Assembly (NCBI GenBank): GCA_001692895.1
Contig: KV748182.1
Span: forward strand, 3,414,341-3,478,340
Reading direction: 5' to 3'
DNA: 64,000 nt
Source: Cenococcum geophilum 1.58
Lineage: Eukaryota; Ascomycota; Dothideomycetes; Gloniales; Gloniaceae
The position numbers and the translations under genes were made by a program. Below the pieces are notes generated by a model. It was given only the letters and a program-made list of their open reading frames with translations. It was not told where the DNA came from and ran no database searches. Shown one piece after another: positions 39,106-49,339 of this stretch. Position 1 is the stretch's first letter, and the number at the start of each line of letters is the position of its first letter.

Positions 39106-40524
39106 TTTAGAGGGTTAAAGAGGGCTATAGGTAGTTTGGTAGGGTAGATAAGATAAAGCTTAGAGGTGTTTTTAAGTAGTTTAGTAGAGTATATAATTAA
39201 CTAGATATACAAATTACATATAAGGATAAGTTATGCCTTTATAGTCTACCCCCTCTATAATTTCTTATAGCCCTCTTATTAAGAGTTCCTAAAAATTTAA
39301 GAGAATTTTGCTATTAGGGACTAGCTTTACAGCAACTAAATTTTATTCGCCTATACAGAAGCTAGCTAATACTAGTAGTTCTAGCCTATAGGCCTATAGG
39401 AGAGAGCATCCTTATCTTAAAAGGCTGTAGCTGTATATAGGGGTGTAAAGCACTTTATTATAGATGTTTTACTTTATTATACTTTACTAAATAAAAAAAA
39501 TGCTGTATACAATATAGGGTTATAAAAGCCTTTTATTTTACAGAGTTTAGGTAGCTATTAAAAAGCGTTAACCTCTTCGCGAGAGTAGTGGCGCCCGCGC
39601 TGTAAGTTTATGCAGTAGTTAATAGAAACGACTTTAAATATAGTAGTATATGACCTTCCCTAGCCTAATTACCGGAGCATTGCAGTATTTCCTATAACCC
39701 CGCGTAATAGAGAGCAGTTAGCTTAATAGGTGCATATATATTTACTAGCGCTAGCTATAAAAAGGACCTTAATAAAGGTATACTACTAATTGCCTATATT
39801 TAGAGCTATATTAGAGAAAGAGGGGGGGTAACTAAAGATCTAGAGGTAATATCACGATTTAATAAGAAGGGGGCGTCGCGAATAGCTTTAGATTTAAGGT
39901 AGGCAAGATCCATCTAGCCCCTACTCCCGTTACACTCCTTCCTACTAGCTCTATATACTAATTTAGGTGCCGCTGTAGCGGAATTAGATGCCGCCGCGTA
40001 TAGGGGGTGGGATACCGAAGGTCGTATACTACTATATTTAAAGTCGTTTCTATTAACTACTATATAAACTTACAGCGCGGGCGCCACTACTCTCGCGAAG
40101 AGGCTGATGCTTTTTAATAGCTGCCTAAACTCTATAAAATAAAGGGCTTTTATAACCCTACATTATATACGGCATTTTTTTTATTTAGTAAAGTATAATA
40201 AAGTAGAACGTCTATAATAAAGTGCTTTACACCCCTATATACAGCCATAGCCTTTTAAGGTAAAGATGCTCTCTTTTATAGGCCTATAGGCCAGAACTGC
40301 TAGCACTAGCTAGCTTCTACATAGGTAAATAAAATTTAGTTACTATAAAGCTAGTCCCTAATAGTAAAATTCTCTTAAATTTTTAGGAACTCTTAATAAG
40401 AGGGCTATAAGAAATTATAGAGGGGGTAGATTATAAAGGCATAACTTATCCTTATATATGATTTATATATTTAGTTAATTATATACTCTACCAGACTACC
40501 TATAGCCCTCTTTAACCCTCTAAA

Positions 40525-41043
40525 ATGGAAAAAACATCTACCTATAAGGTATTTATTGAGAACGGAACTGGCGGAGATGTAAAGAGATAATATATTGTCT
40601 ACTCTAAACTTCCGGAGGTCTTAGGCGGTGTTATCTATAAAATTTCCTTAATTATATGGTATAAAACTAACGCTATTAGTAAAGGCGGCCATAATTTATT
40701 TAAATATATATTAAAGTTCTTTAGCTTTATTAGTTACTCTAATAGCTTAGTATTAAAGCCCAGAAATAATATTTTAGTAGCCTATAGTAAATAGGTTATA
40801 ATTAGAACGATTAAGAATAATAGTATCTAGCTACTTATATATAAACAGAATGGAGGTATTAATATTTAGACTACTAAAACCCGCAACGCTAATAATAGGA
40901 CTTTTACTATCGCATATAATAATAATATTTCCCTTAGTAGTAGTATTATCGGAGTTACCCGGAAGGCTAAAGATAGAGATCCCGCTCTAGTTACCGCCGT
41001 TAAAGTTAAACTAGGTATAGACTATATCTTTACTCCTAAGTAA
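40525..41043 (+). pseudogene. RIP-mutated copy of the HET-fusion N-terminal domain (right arm)
   Basis: The + strand reads MEKTSTYKVFIENGTGGDVK, then YIVYSKLPEVLGG, SFISYSNSLVLKPRNN, NRTFTIAYNNN, VKVKLGIDYIFTPK. This lines up in order with the intact protein: YGVAIRNKT, KYFVYSEPPNVTGGG, SGTFKIITDNK, VELKPGADLVFTPKQ. Stops fall at TAG/TAA where Gln/Trp would be expected. The terminal TAA sits where the HET fusion has CAG (Gln), so it may be a mutated codon and not a true end. Whether the source was a stand-alone domain protein or another HET fusion therefore stays open; no HET domain is recognisable downstream of the arm. Confidence 0.82.
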
Positions 41044-41075
41044 CTAATCTATATTGCGTATAGAGAACATAAGTA

Positions 41076-41500
41076 CGCTCGGTACGTTTAGTACGTCGCT
41101 TAACCTTTATCCTATAGTTCTATATAATTTATACTGGCCTATACTTCTATTGCCTAGATTATATTGTCTAGCTCCTCTTTAAGTAGCCGTAATATATTTA
41201 AGGTAGCGTTTATAACACGTAGGCTGCGCGTAGGCTACGTATTAAAAATATTAAATGCGTTAATAACATTAACTACGTTAACTACCAGCTATTTAGCAGG
41301 CAATTGACGTAATTGGTAGTATTTAATTTTACTTGATAGGTAGTTTAAATTTCAGCCTATAAACTTTTTCCCGATGTAATCTCTTCTTATAGTACTAAAT
41401 ACCTAGTTTACTTTAGTTATAAACTTACCTTCTATTCCTTTAATAAGTTCTATTCTATAAGGTAGAAGTCAAGAAGTATTAACCGCTAATTAGTACTAAA
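41076..41500. other. RIP-mutated DNA, no gene seen
   Basis: TA-rich and stop-dense. It could be a mutated continuation of the domain copy at 40,525-41,043, but I see no clear homology. Confidence 0.4.
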
Positions 41501-41502
41501 AA

Positions 41503-41954
41503 TGTAACGAGCCTTATAGGAAATACCACGGTGGACTTGTTAATGGGCTGGGTATGTAGGTAAACAATAAGACAACGGTTCTGTATCACAACTGGTGGAG
41601 TAGTCGCCCAACAGGTTAACTCCAATTATATCCTAAGATTCACTACAACGAGAGAACTATCTAGGTAGGGACTGTGGTCCTTTAAATACACAACCTAACT
41701 CCTAAGAAATCCTCTCGGTACGTCGGTACGTCAGTACGTCAGTACGTCCACGTCCTCACGTTTCCCGCGTACTGAACTCGGTACGTCGGTACGTCCCGTG
41801 TTCCTACATTCCCACGTACTAAACCCTCAGCACGTAATCTCCCATATAACTCGCCTACCCCTCGTCCCATGGTTCGACTAGTTCCATAGCCTCTGCCATC
41901 ACCCTAAGGTCTTAGAACAGTAGTCCTACCGTCTATAGTACTAGGTCCGTAACA
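41503..41954. mobile_element. solo LTR of an LTR retrotransposon (fossil)
   Basis: 452 bp beginning TGTAACGAGCC and ending GGTCCGTAACA, flanked on both sides by AAAAA, a plausible 5-bp target duplication. An internal GGTACGT-rich stretch (41,719-41,793) repeats. No internal coding region or second LTR is nearby, so it is a solo LTR. It keeps CA and TG while the DNA around it is heavily mutated, so it is probably younger than the main RIP episode or too short to be recognised. Family (Ty3 or Ty1) not decided. Confidence 0.8.
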
Positions 41955-41959
41955 AAAAA

Positions 41960-42586
41960 GATCAATCCTATTAGTAACGCCAATTAGGATAATATATAGC
42001 TTTAAATTTTAATTAATATACTCTTTTAAAGATTAGTAACTCGATAGTAGCTAATAGTTTTTAAAAAAAAATCTCTATTATATTAACAATCGCTTTTTCT
42101 TTTTAGATTTTACTATTTTAGTTATTTAATTAGATCTAGTTCCTCTTAGGTTTAGTTGCCGCTAAAGGCCGCTCTAGGCCCGCTTTAGTCTCGCCGACGG
42201 ATTTAGCCTCTCGGATTTTCGCTTAGATCACACAAAACGTGACGTAAAATTTGAATTTTTCTCTGCCAAGGGGATTAACTCGTGTCGTGTCGTGTCGTGT
42301 CTTGTTGTCGTTGGTGATTCTCAAAATGCGCGGAAGTCACCCGGGCTCAAAACTGTTGACCACTACTGTAATTGGCACCAAAAAGGCCGGTGCTATTGGC
42401 AGCAGCCAATTTGAGCCCATTCCGCTAGTACACTCTGCTACCTCTGCCCCGCATACCCCTTTATAATTACTAGACCGCCTAGGAATCTCTGAGGTTCATC
42501 TCTTCGTCTTATCTCACCTGCCAGACAGCATCGAGATACCTGCTAGCATCTTGTCATTTGTCCTATCAGACAACCTGCAATCACCC
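41960..42586. promoter_or_regulatory. 5' region of the HET gene; RIP boundary
   Basis: RIP-type composition ends at about 42,230. After it come a 5-bp tandem (GTGTC, about 42,280-42,301) and a TATA-like CTTTATAATTA (about 42,458). An open frame 42,251-42,466 starts at TTG and shows no domain. This is likely the promoter and 5' leader of the gene starting at 42,587. Confidence 0.5.
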
Positions 42587-45192
42587 ATGGCGGATCCAGT
42601 TACTTACGGAGTGGCCATCCGGAATAAGACAGCGGACACACATAACTCGCGGAAATACTTTGTCTACTCTGAACCTCCAAACGTCACTGGAGGCGGCGTC
42701 CAAAAGACTCGCCAGATCTTGTGGTCTATAACTGATCCGCTTTGCAACAACAGTGAATCGGTCTTTAAGTACACATCGGACTTCTATGGTTTCGCTGGCA
42801 TTTCCAGTAACGCTAGCTCAAAGTTGGACCAGGAAACGAAGGTTTCCATCATCGATTTTGAACCTGTCAAAATTGGGACTATTAAGAACGATGGCACACA
42901 GCTGTTCGTGACTCCAAAGGACGGAGGCTTACAACTTAAGGATGCCGGCAGCAATGCCGATAGTGGAACTTTTAAGATCATTACCGACAACAAAATCCCG
43001 TATCCTAACAGCTACGTCGTTGGACTGGCCCGAAAGTGTGATGGCAGGATCCACTCAGTCGCAGCAGTTGAACTCAAACCCGGTGCCGATCTCGTGTTTA
43101 CGCCCAAACAGCCAATCTTTATATCAAGGGTTCCTTTTAATGCTGGCTACGATGTAGGCAGAGTGCTCGGTTCTCTTGGGCGAAATGTTCGGATTACATC
43201 CAAAGGAAATCATAGCCGTATAGAGGTTGAAGAGACAGGAGATGGTACTTTTCGTGTCATCGAACCGTACAGTTATTCACCTCTGACGGATGGATCTTGG
43301 ATTCGCATTATAGAATTATTTCCTGGCGCTGAGAGCACGGAGCTTGTTTGCTCGCTTTCAGAAAGGCCCCTTTTGGGGGGTGGGTCATACGAGGCTTTGT
43401 CATGGCATTGGGGCGAGGAGGAGCGCAAATCGATTATCAAAATCCGGCGAGGTGACAAAATCTCTTTGTTCGCTGTTAAGCCAACTCTTGAATCGGCCTT
43501 GAGGCATTTCCGCCGACTAGATACTGCAAGATTCCTTTGGGTTGATACAGTTTGTATCAATCAAGACGATTTTGAAGAAAAGAGCTCCCAGGTACGGATG
43601 ATGACTGAGATATATCAAGAAGCAAGCTCGGTGTGCGTATGGATTGGAGAGGAGGAAAATGACAGTGGATTAGCAATGGACTTCATTCAACTCGTCCAAC
43701 AGTGTATTGAACGTTCCGACGATCTTTTATTGGACGGTAGATACTCCCGACAATGGTGTGCTTTATCAGCTTTGCTGAGGAGGCCTTGGTTTAGCCGCCG
43801 GTGGATAATCCAGGAGATCGCTCTTGCGAAACAGGCGGCTCTGCATTGCGGAAGCAGTGAGGTAGCATGGCCTGAATTCATCTTTACTATAGGACTTGTG
43901 AGGGGTCATGTTTACAGGCTGTCCGATATACACGGGAGGGTCCTTCCCAACGATGAAAGTCGTCCTTGGGCAAGTATCCCTACCTCGGGTGCCGCTCGTC
44001 TTGTTGATGTCACTGAGGGGCTGTTTGAAAAATCAGATCACGGAACCATATTAAAGCGATTCCAAAGTTTGGAAAACCTTGTTCTCAATTTGACAGCATT
44101 TAAAGCCTCAGTGCCTCATGACATTATATACGCAATTCTACCTCTCGCCATGGATGCACGGTCGGGATACAAGTCCCCGCAGAAAGCCTTCAGCGGGGCA
44201 GTGGAGACGCAAAACTTCCCAGTTAACTATTCCAAGACATTTTTCCAAGTGTGCCAGGATTTTGTCCGTCATACGATTTTGAAATCTGGATGTATCGATA
44301 TTATTTGTCAGCATTGGGTACCAAAGGAGATCGAGGGCCTCCCGTCATGGATTGGAAATCTATCCGACGCTGCATTTGAAATTGGTCCTAACAGAGAATA
44401 CTATCGTATCAACGCCGATTCGCTGGTTGGGTTACGGGGTCCTGGTAGAAGACAATATAGCGCAGGATTTGCAGTAGGTAGCCGGATGCTCTCGTGGGAA
44501 TTTGGACAAGGGGTGTGCGCTAAGAGCCTGTCTGTAGACGGGTTTATCTTGGAGTCGATCCAAAAGGTGCAACCGTCAGCTCTCAAAGCCTGTATCCCGC
44601 TCAAGTGGACAAGATTCGTGGGGTGGGATGGAGTTTCATCACCGCCACCTGAGCGCTTTTGGAGGACACTTACTGCAAATAGAGATTCCAGTGGGAACAG
44701 AGCGCCATCGTACTACGAACGGCTTTGCGGATATGCCTTCCAGCAATCAGGAAAGTTCGGCACGGATAATGTTCTCGATATCGGCAGCTTGATTGATAGC
44801 GGCTTTTCGCGTGTGGTAAAAGACTATCTGCAACGGGTGCAATCTGTGGTGTGGAATAAAAGACTTATTACGACTGACTCTCCAAAATCGGAAGGAGGGC
44901 TTCAATTACTAGGGTTGGCTCCAGCAGCCACTCAGGTTGGAGATCTGTAAGTATCTCCAGCCTATCTACATTGATCGATCTAATCATCGTGTTAATGCCG
45001 TTAAGTATCTGCATACTATATGGCTGTAGCGTACCTGTTGTTCTCCGGAAGATCGTTAATGAGAATAGTGATGCCGATAAGTACCACTACAAGCTCATAG
45101 GAGAATGCTATATTCACGGTATGATGAACGGGGAGGCCTGTGAGCTACAGAAGAAATCTGAAAGAGAGAGACAACTTTTTGAAATACAATGA
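42587..45192 (+). CDS. HET-domain protein with an unusual N-terminal domain, intact
   Basis: Putative heterokaryon-incompatibility/NLR-type immune effector. The start is ATG at 42,587 in CACCCATGG, as the frame upstream to 42,551 has no ATG. Exons 42,587-44,946 and 45,006-45,192 give about 848 aa. The intron (donor GTAAGT, overlapping an in-frame TAA) is 59 bp and ends in the unusual acceptor TTAAG. It restores GDLICILYGCSVPVVLRK and GECYIHGMMNGEA, the conserved HET-protein tail. Residues 1-178 form a beta-rich domain (KYFVYSEPPNVTGGG, LFVTPKDGG, SGTFKI, FTPKQ) also present, mutated, at 38.6-41.0 kb. The HET domain starts at residue 268: YEALSWHWG, FLWVDTVCINQDD, QVRMMTEIYQEASSVCVWIG (to about 353), then RRPWFSRRWIIQE (398-410). 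No signal peptide, membrane segment or NACHT/repeat region is seen. All motifs look sound. It lies inside the 35.1-45.55 kb T-repeat bracket. Confidence 0.93.
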
Positions 45193-45338
45193 TTCAGTCA
45201 AAGGAAGCAGTTGGATAGCTTGTCGAAATAGGATGTAATGTTGTTGGTGGTCTCCCGTGGATTAGCGATATATTGTAGCGTCCTCCTTTGTGGCTACCTT
45301 GGTATCAAGTGTTGATTGATTGATTTATCTAGTGGCTC

Positions 45339-45552
45339 GGCTCTTAAAATTTGTAGTGCCAAGAATATACTATATACAATTGGGAAATCACGTGAAAAGA
45401 ACCACTGCCACCCCGGCTAAGTCACGTGTGAATTAAACCTGCGGCGCAGCACATCCTCGCAGCCTTGCGCTGCGAGTAAGATTCTTACACCTGGCCTGCG
45501 CTAGCAGGGAGGGCGGCCGACCCGCACCGGCCACAGGGTTGTTTTCGTGGCG
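45339..45552 (-). repeat. T-repeat, long copy (right arm of the 10.4-kb bracket)
   Basis: Inverted partner of 35,096-35,312. It is less mutated: CAGGGAGGGCGGCCGACCCG with CA and TG intact. It lies 150 bp after the HET gene stop and touches repeat Q at 45,545. Confidence 0.92.
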
Positions 45553-45887
45553 TTTCCCAGACATTAGCGCGGTCAAAGCCACGATCCGCTTTGCGAAGGA
45601 GGTACGGAGGACCGCGCGAAAATAGATTTCCCCTTCCTTTTTGGGATTAGTGGTTTTCCCCCATAAGGTCGCCCATAAGGTTGCTGTGCTTAGGGGGTCC
45701 TATGGGCGCAGACCGCCTAAAATCTCGTTGCTTAGGCGATAGAGCCCCCGTAACTCTGGGGCCTTATGGGGAGTAGTCACTAGTCCCAAAAAGGAAGAGG
45801 AAATCTAATTTTGCGCGGTCCTTCGTACGAGTAGGACGTCTACACCCAAGCGAACAACAAGCCGATCTCAATGAGCGAATACTGGGC
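45545..45887 (-). repeat. unmutated repeat Q, interrupted by a MITE
   Basis: Two halves, 45,545-45,600 (GTTTCCCAGACATTAGCGCG ... CGCTTTGCGAAGGAGG) and 45,831-45,887 (TAGGACGTCTACACCCAAGC ... ATGAGCGAATACTGG), match the reverse complement of the RIP-mutated Q copies at 23.7 and 29.4 kb. The break coincides with the element at 45,602-45,830. The Q end contains the ATG at 45,871, which argues against that codon being the true start of the next gene. Confidence 0.85.
45602..45830. mobile_element. MITE with about 60-bp terminal inverted repeats
   Basis: The left end GTACGGAGGACCGCGCGAAA and the reverse complement of the right end GTACGAAGGACCGCGCAAAA continue as matching arms through CTTCCTTTTTGGGA and CCCATAAGG. 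The centre has its own CCCATAAGGT/CCTATGGGCG symmetry. It sits inside repeat Q; a TA on each side may be the target duplication. No coding capacity. Confidence 0.88.
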
Positions 45888-46002
45888 GACAGTAGTGGCT
45901 GATGTCGCCCCGGAAGCTTCGCTTCGGTTGGTAAAGCAACGCTCAAGCTGCATCAACATCATGCCACTCATTCTATCTCTTGAATATCACCAGCCTCCCA
46001 TT

Positions 46003-47572
46003 ATGACTATCGCACGATACTCGCGCAAGCGCAAACGGCCCCACGACGTTTTCGACATCTTACACGCAACTCGCATCGATGGTCGCCCCGACATTGCGTG
46101 CTGGATAAGCGAGTGCCCTCCACCCGTCACTTCCCAAACTCACAAGCATCGCCGCGCGCTAGCCGACATCTCCCACACCCACAACCCTCAATATCATAAA
46201 CCATCTATTATGAGCAGCACGCTCCGAAAGCAGCGGAAAGCAGATGACGAGGAGAATCAAGCGACGCGGAGTCGCACCCGGAATGCGGCAAGGCTGGGGT
46301 CAGCGCTGTCGCTTCGGTCGACGGTGAATTCAATAGCTGAAGATGAAAACCCTATACTTGTCACAGAAGACGCATCAGTTGTCTCAGCCTTCGACACGAT
46401 ATCGGAAGCTCCATCGTTCCATCCACCGACGACTGTCTCGTCGAAGACATCGCGATCTTCCACCCGCACCCGGTCATCATCGCCGAAGAAGCGGGTAGTC
46501 ACAAAGCGGGAGGATCTAGCCTATCTCAGCCCGCGGATCGAATTCAAAGCGATGAGGCAGGCCGAGAATCTTGGAATTACACTCTCTGGATCTGTACAGG
46601 CGCTCTGGGAGCGTTGCGAGGTATATTGCTACTAATTGTCGCATCGGTGAGGTGAATGTTGATTACTAATAGAGAGTGCCAGGCCCGCCGCAGCGCACCT
46701 CCCTTTGCAAGCTCCCTAATCCCTTTTACCGCGACAGACACCGAGCTGATTAACAACACATTGATAGATGCATTTGATATGGCCGAGAAATGGCGCTCCA
46801 CCAATACCACGGAGTCGCACTGGATCTCGGTCGTCGTGGGCCCGATCCTGCACCTGCTCCGGTGCCTCCACCACTTTTAGAAGAAGAATAAATTAGGGAA
46901 TGAGAATATTACAGTGTTCGACATGTACGTTTACTTGTCCCGACTCCGTAGTGTGGCATGGATTTATCCGTGCGGTGCAAGCTTTGCTAATGTTGGTTTT
47001 GCTACAGCGCATCCGTTGAAATATCTCTGCCTGAGCTTTGCCCTTACTCCTCTGAACCTGATTTGTTCAAAGACCTGGATAAGAAAATTGACTATGCTGT
47101 CGGCCTCGACATTAGCCGACATGCCCTCCTTATGTTGTAAGCGGCCCCAACCGTCACTAAGTCTATTAACCAGACCGCCTCCTTCACGAACTACTACCCT
47201 ATGTTCCTTAATATAGAAGTTAAACGCAACCATATAAATAAAGATCCGGCGATATAATTAGCAGCCTGGATAGCAGCGGAATTCCGAAAGCGGCAGCTCG
47301 AAGGTTGGCCTCTCTCTATGCCAGTCTTTGCAGTGGAAATTCAAACCGATGCTTGGCTTCTCCATGTTGTGACGGCTGAGGAAATTCTAAAGAAACCAGA
47401 TGAATTTAATATGTTCTTCTTGGGACCACTAAGGCTAGGAGATACTTATTCTATAGATGATATAAAGAGGTTGTTTAATAACCTTTGTGATATTACGCTG
47501 TGGGGTCAGAACGAGTATAGGTTGTGGTTTGAGAAGGAGATTTTGTCACAATATGACGAGTGTGTAGGTTAA
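46003..47572 (+). pseudogene. fungal PD-(D/E)XK nuclease-family gene, broken
   Basis: Fungal PDDEXK_12-type family, putative nuclease fold, function unknown. The N-terminal half is basic and Ser-rich (YSRKRKRPHD; SSSPKKRVVTKREDLAYLSP). An intron at 46,621-46,676 (GTATAT...AGAG, 56 bp) rejoins ALWERCE to CQARRSAPPFASS, followed by SHWISVVVGPILHLL. The nuclease core is at 47,060-47,330: KKIDYAVGLDI (the motif Asp), then FLNIEVKRN (the ExK motif), then AAWIAAEFRKRQ, with LPVFAVEIQTDAWLLHVV and a normal C-terminus to 47,572. The reading frame is interrupted after ILHLLRCLHHF, and in the core at MLxAAPT and AIxLAAW, where CAA has become TAA, a RIP-like change. The start is uncertain: ATG 46,003 is preferred over 45,871, which lies in repeat Q. 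Ordinary codon use suggests recent loss. Confidence 0.82.
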
Positions 47573-49335
47573 TACTAATAGTTTCTCCTGCATTCAGTTG
47601 CAATTGATAGTTTTGATTGCACGCCACATTTCTTGCGGAAGAGCAACCTAAAACACTAACCGGCTCGTTGACAGCCTCATACGACCTCCACCATCATTAC
47701 AACGCCAGTATCCATATGGATCCATGGGCTGTGGTTGGCTATCTTCATCTTCACAATAGCCGAGAGTAAAGCCGGTGGTAGCCTTGCACATAATTTCGAA
47801 GGTCGGTTTTCTGTGGATGTTCTGCTCGGATGCTTAGTCTCCTGCATTGCTGCATGAAGCAACTTACCTTTAATACCCAGACAGAGCACTAAATGACCAA
47901 TGATAGCCTTTCTGATGCTCTTTGACTCGTCAGCTTCATACCACTTCTCGCATTGGGATTAGTCTACCGCCTCATACTTTTTACTTGATGTACTGGAAAT
48001 GGCTTTAAAAAAGGGACTCGGGAGAGAAGACAAATATATGGCCCGAAAGTGTTGACATTAGAAAGGACAGAAAGTGGAGGACTTTGTACGTCTTTAACTC
48101 GTCAGGCATCTGAAGGTCTAGCTACACAACTATCTTGCTTCCTAAGGATCAAGTGTTACAAATGGAAACACAACCTGCAAGTAGCTAGGAGGAAAAAGGA
48201 TGTATGGAGCGCAGAATCTAGTTGGTGCGACATTCTGCTAGCTCGAATCAAGTGAAGATGAGAGTGTTGGCGATGTCAAGTGTTGATGATAGTGGCATAG
48301 GATTAAGTGGCCGAGTTGTATGCTAGCGCTGTGCAGTTATAGGAAACTGGAGTTGTCTATGGGCGTCGGCATGTAAGGAACCGTGCCTATTATTCCTGTA
48401 ATAAATGATACACGCGTTTTGTGATATCCCTTTTGTGATACCTTTGTGATACCTCTGTGATACGTGAAAGTCCATTCTTTCGAACCGTCTATTCGTGTCG
48501 AAGTATGATATATTATGTTCTTTGATTAACGTCTGATACGGATCCTAGCTAGGCCCACGCAGACTACTCTGTATATAGGGGAAACTTGTGTATTATACAG
48601 GAAGAAAACCCCTGATATGTTGGGGAGGAAAAACCCTACGAGCCACCTCGGTCGGATGAAAAACCCCGTTGACTGTCTTTACACGTAGTCTACAGCTATT
48701 GCAGCCTGTAGCTACGCCCTGATCTTAATTGGATATTGGATCTCCTTGGAACCACTGCATCCTTATTCCAGCTCATCCGTAGCTAGGGTTCACTGCGTCC
48801 TAGCTAGGCCCTGCCGTTAATTGATTGCTATTGCTTGTAGCAGTTTCTTATATCTTGTGGCCGTCCCCTGTATATGCCACCTCTGTTGTTTACCATGTAC
48901 ACCCTTCCCCCCCTAGAGCCTTTCAACGGTGTAGAACTAGCTCCGTAATACCAAAAGGCGAGCGGGATGTGTATGTGTATGTGCTAGGTATCTTTTGCAC
49001 CTAGGCCCCAGTTACTAGGCCCTCTCTAGGGGTGACTAGTCCGTAGAGAGGAGACAAGGAACACCGTGGAGGGTTATTATCCAGGCTGCTAGGCAGAATA
49101 CGGCGCGGACGTGCTCCGCGGGTGATCGCCCTGGGGTTAGGAAGGGGTGTATTCGTTTGATCGCTCGTTCGTTCGCTCGTCCGTCGATCGTGAGGTATTG
49201 TCGTTGATTTCAATTGGGGGTTGGGGGACGTTGATTCCAATGCGCATCTATGAGGATTACACACAGGAGGCCCGGGGTAAGGCGTAGTAGTCGTCTACTG
49301 TGAAGGGGAACCAACAGTGGTGGTTTTCGAGATCT
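47573..49335. other. intergenic, no gene assigned
   Basis: Ordinary composition. Short frames (47,677-47,889 -, 48,049-48,255 +, 49,001-49,264 -) show no domain. A short tandem TTTGTGATACC (four units) lies at 48,418-48,463. A stretch from about 48,540 to 49,270 has a TATA-like element and repeated CCTAGCTAGGCC, which could belong to an old LTR or promoter, but I cannot define ends. Confidence 0.45.
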
Positions 49336-49339
49336 TACC

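Larger units (their letters stand above)
38560..41075. repeat. 2.5-kb inverted repeat (palindrome) with 1.1-kb arms
   Basis: Left arm about 38,560-39,660 and right arm about 40,017-41,075 are reverse complements at high identity, around a spacer of about 0.36 kb. Matching landmarks: GGGCGCCACTACTCTCGCGA (right arm) against its complement near 39,580; the CCCTCTAAAATGGAAAAAA start at 40,515 against 39,117; GTCTATATTGCG-like outer ends. Both arms are RIP-mutated, and the few differences are mostly C/T or G/A. Each arm contains one copy of the domain described in the next two entries. Confidence 0.92.

Noticed and set aside
45871-46002. Upstream ATG at 45,871 as start of the nuclease-family gene
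   Set aside because: This ATG lies inside repeat Q (ATGAGCGAATACTGG matches the Q end), so a later ATG is more likely.
46577-47233. Minus-strand frames opposite the nuclease gene
   Set aside because: Shadows of the sense coding sequence, without own domains.
48540-49270. Second LTR candidate (TGTTGGGG start, TATA-like element, repeated CCTAGCTAGGCC)
   Set aside because: No convincing end or target duplication was found.
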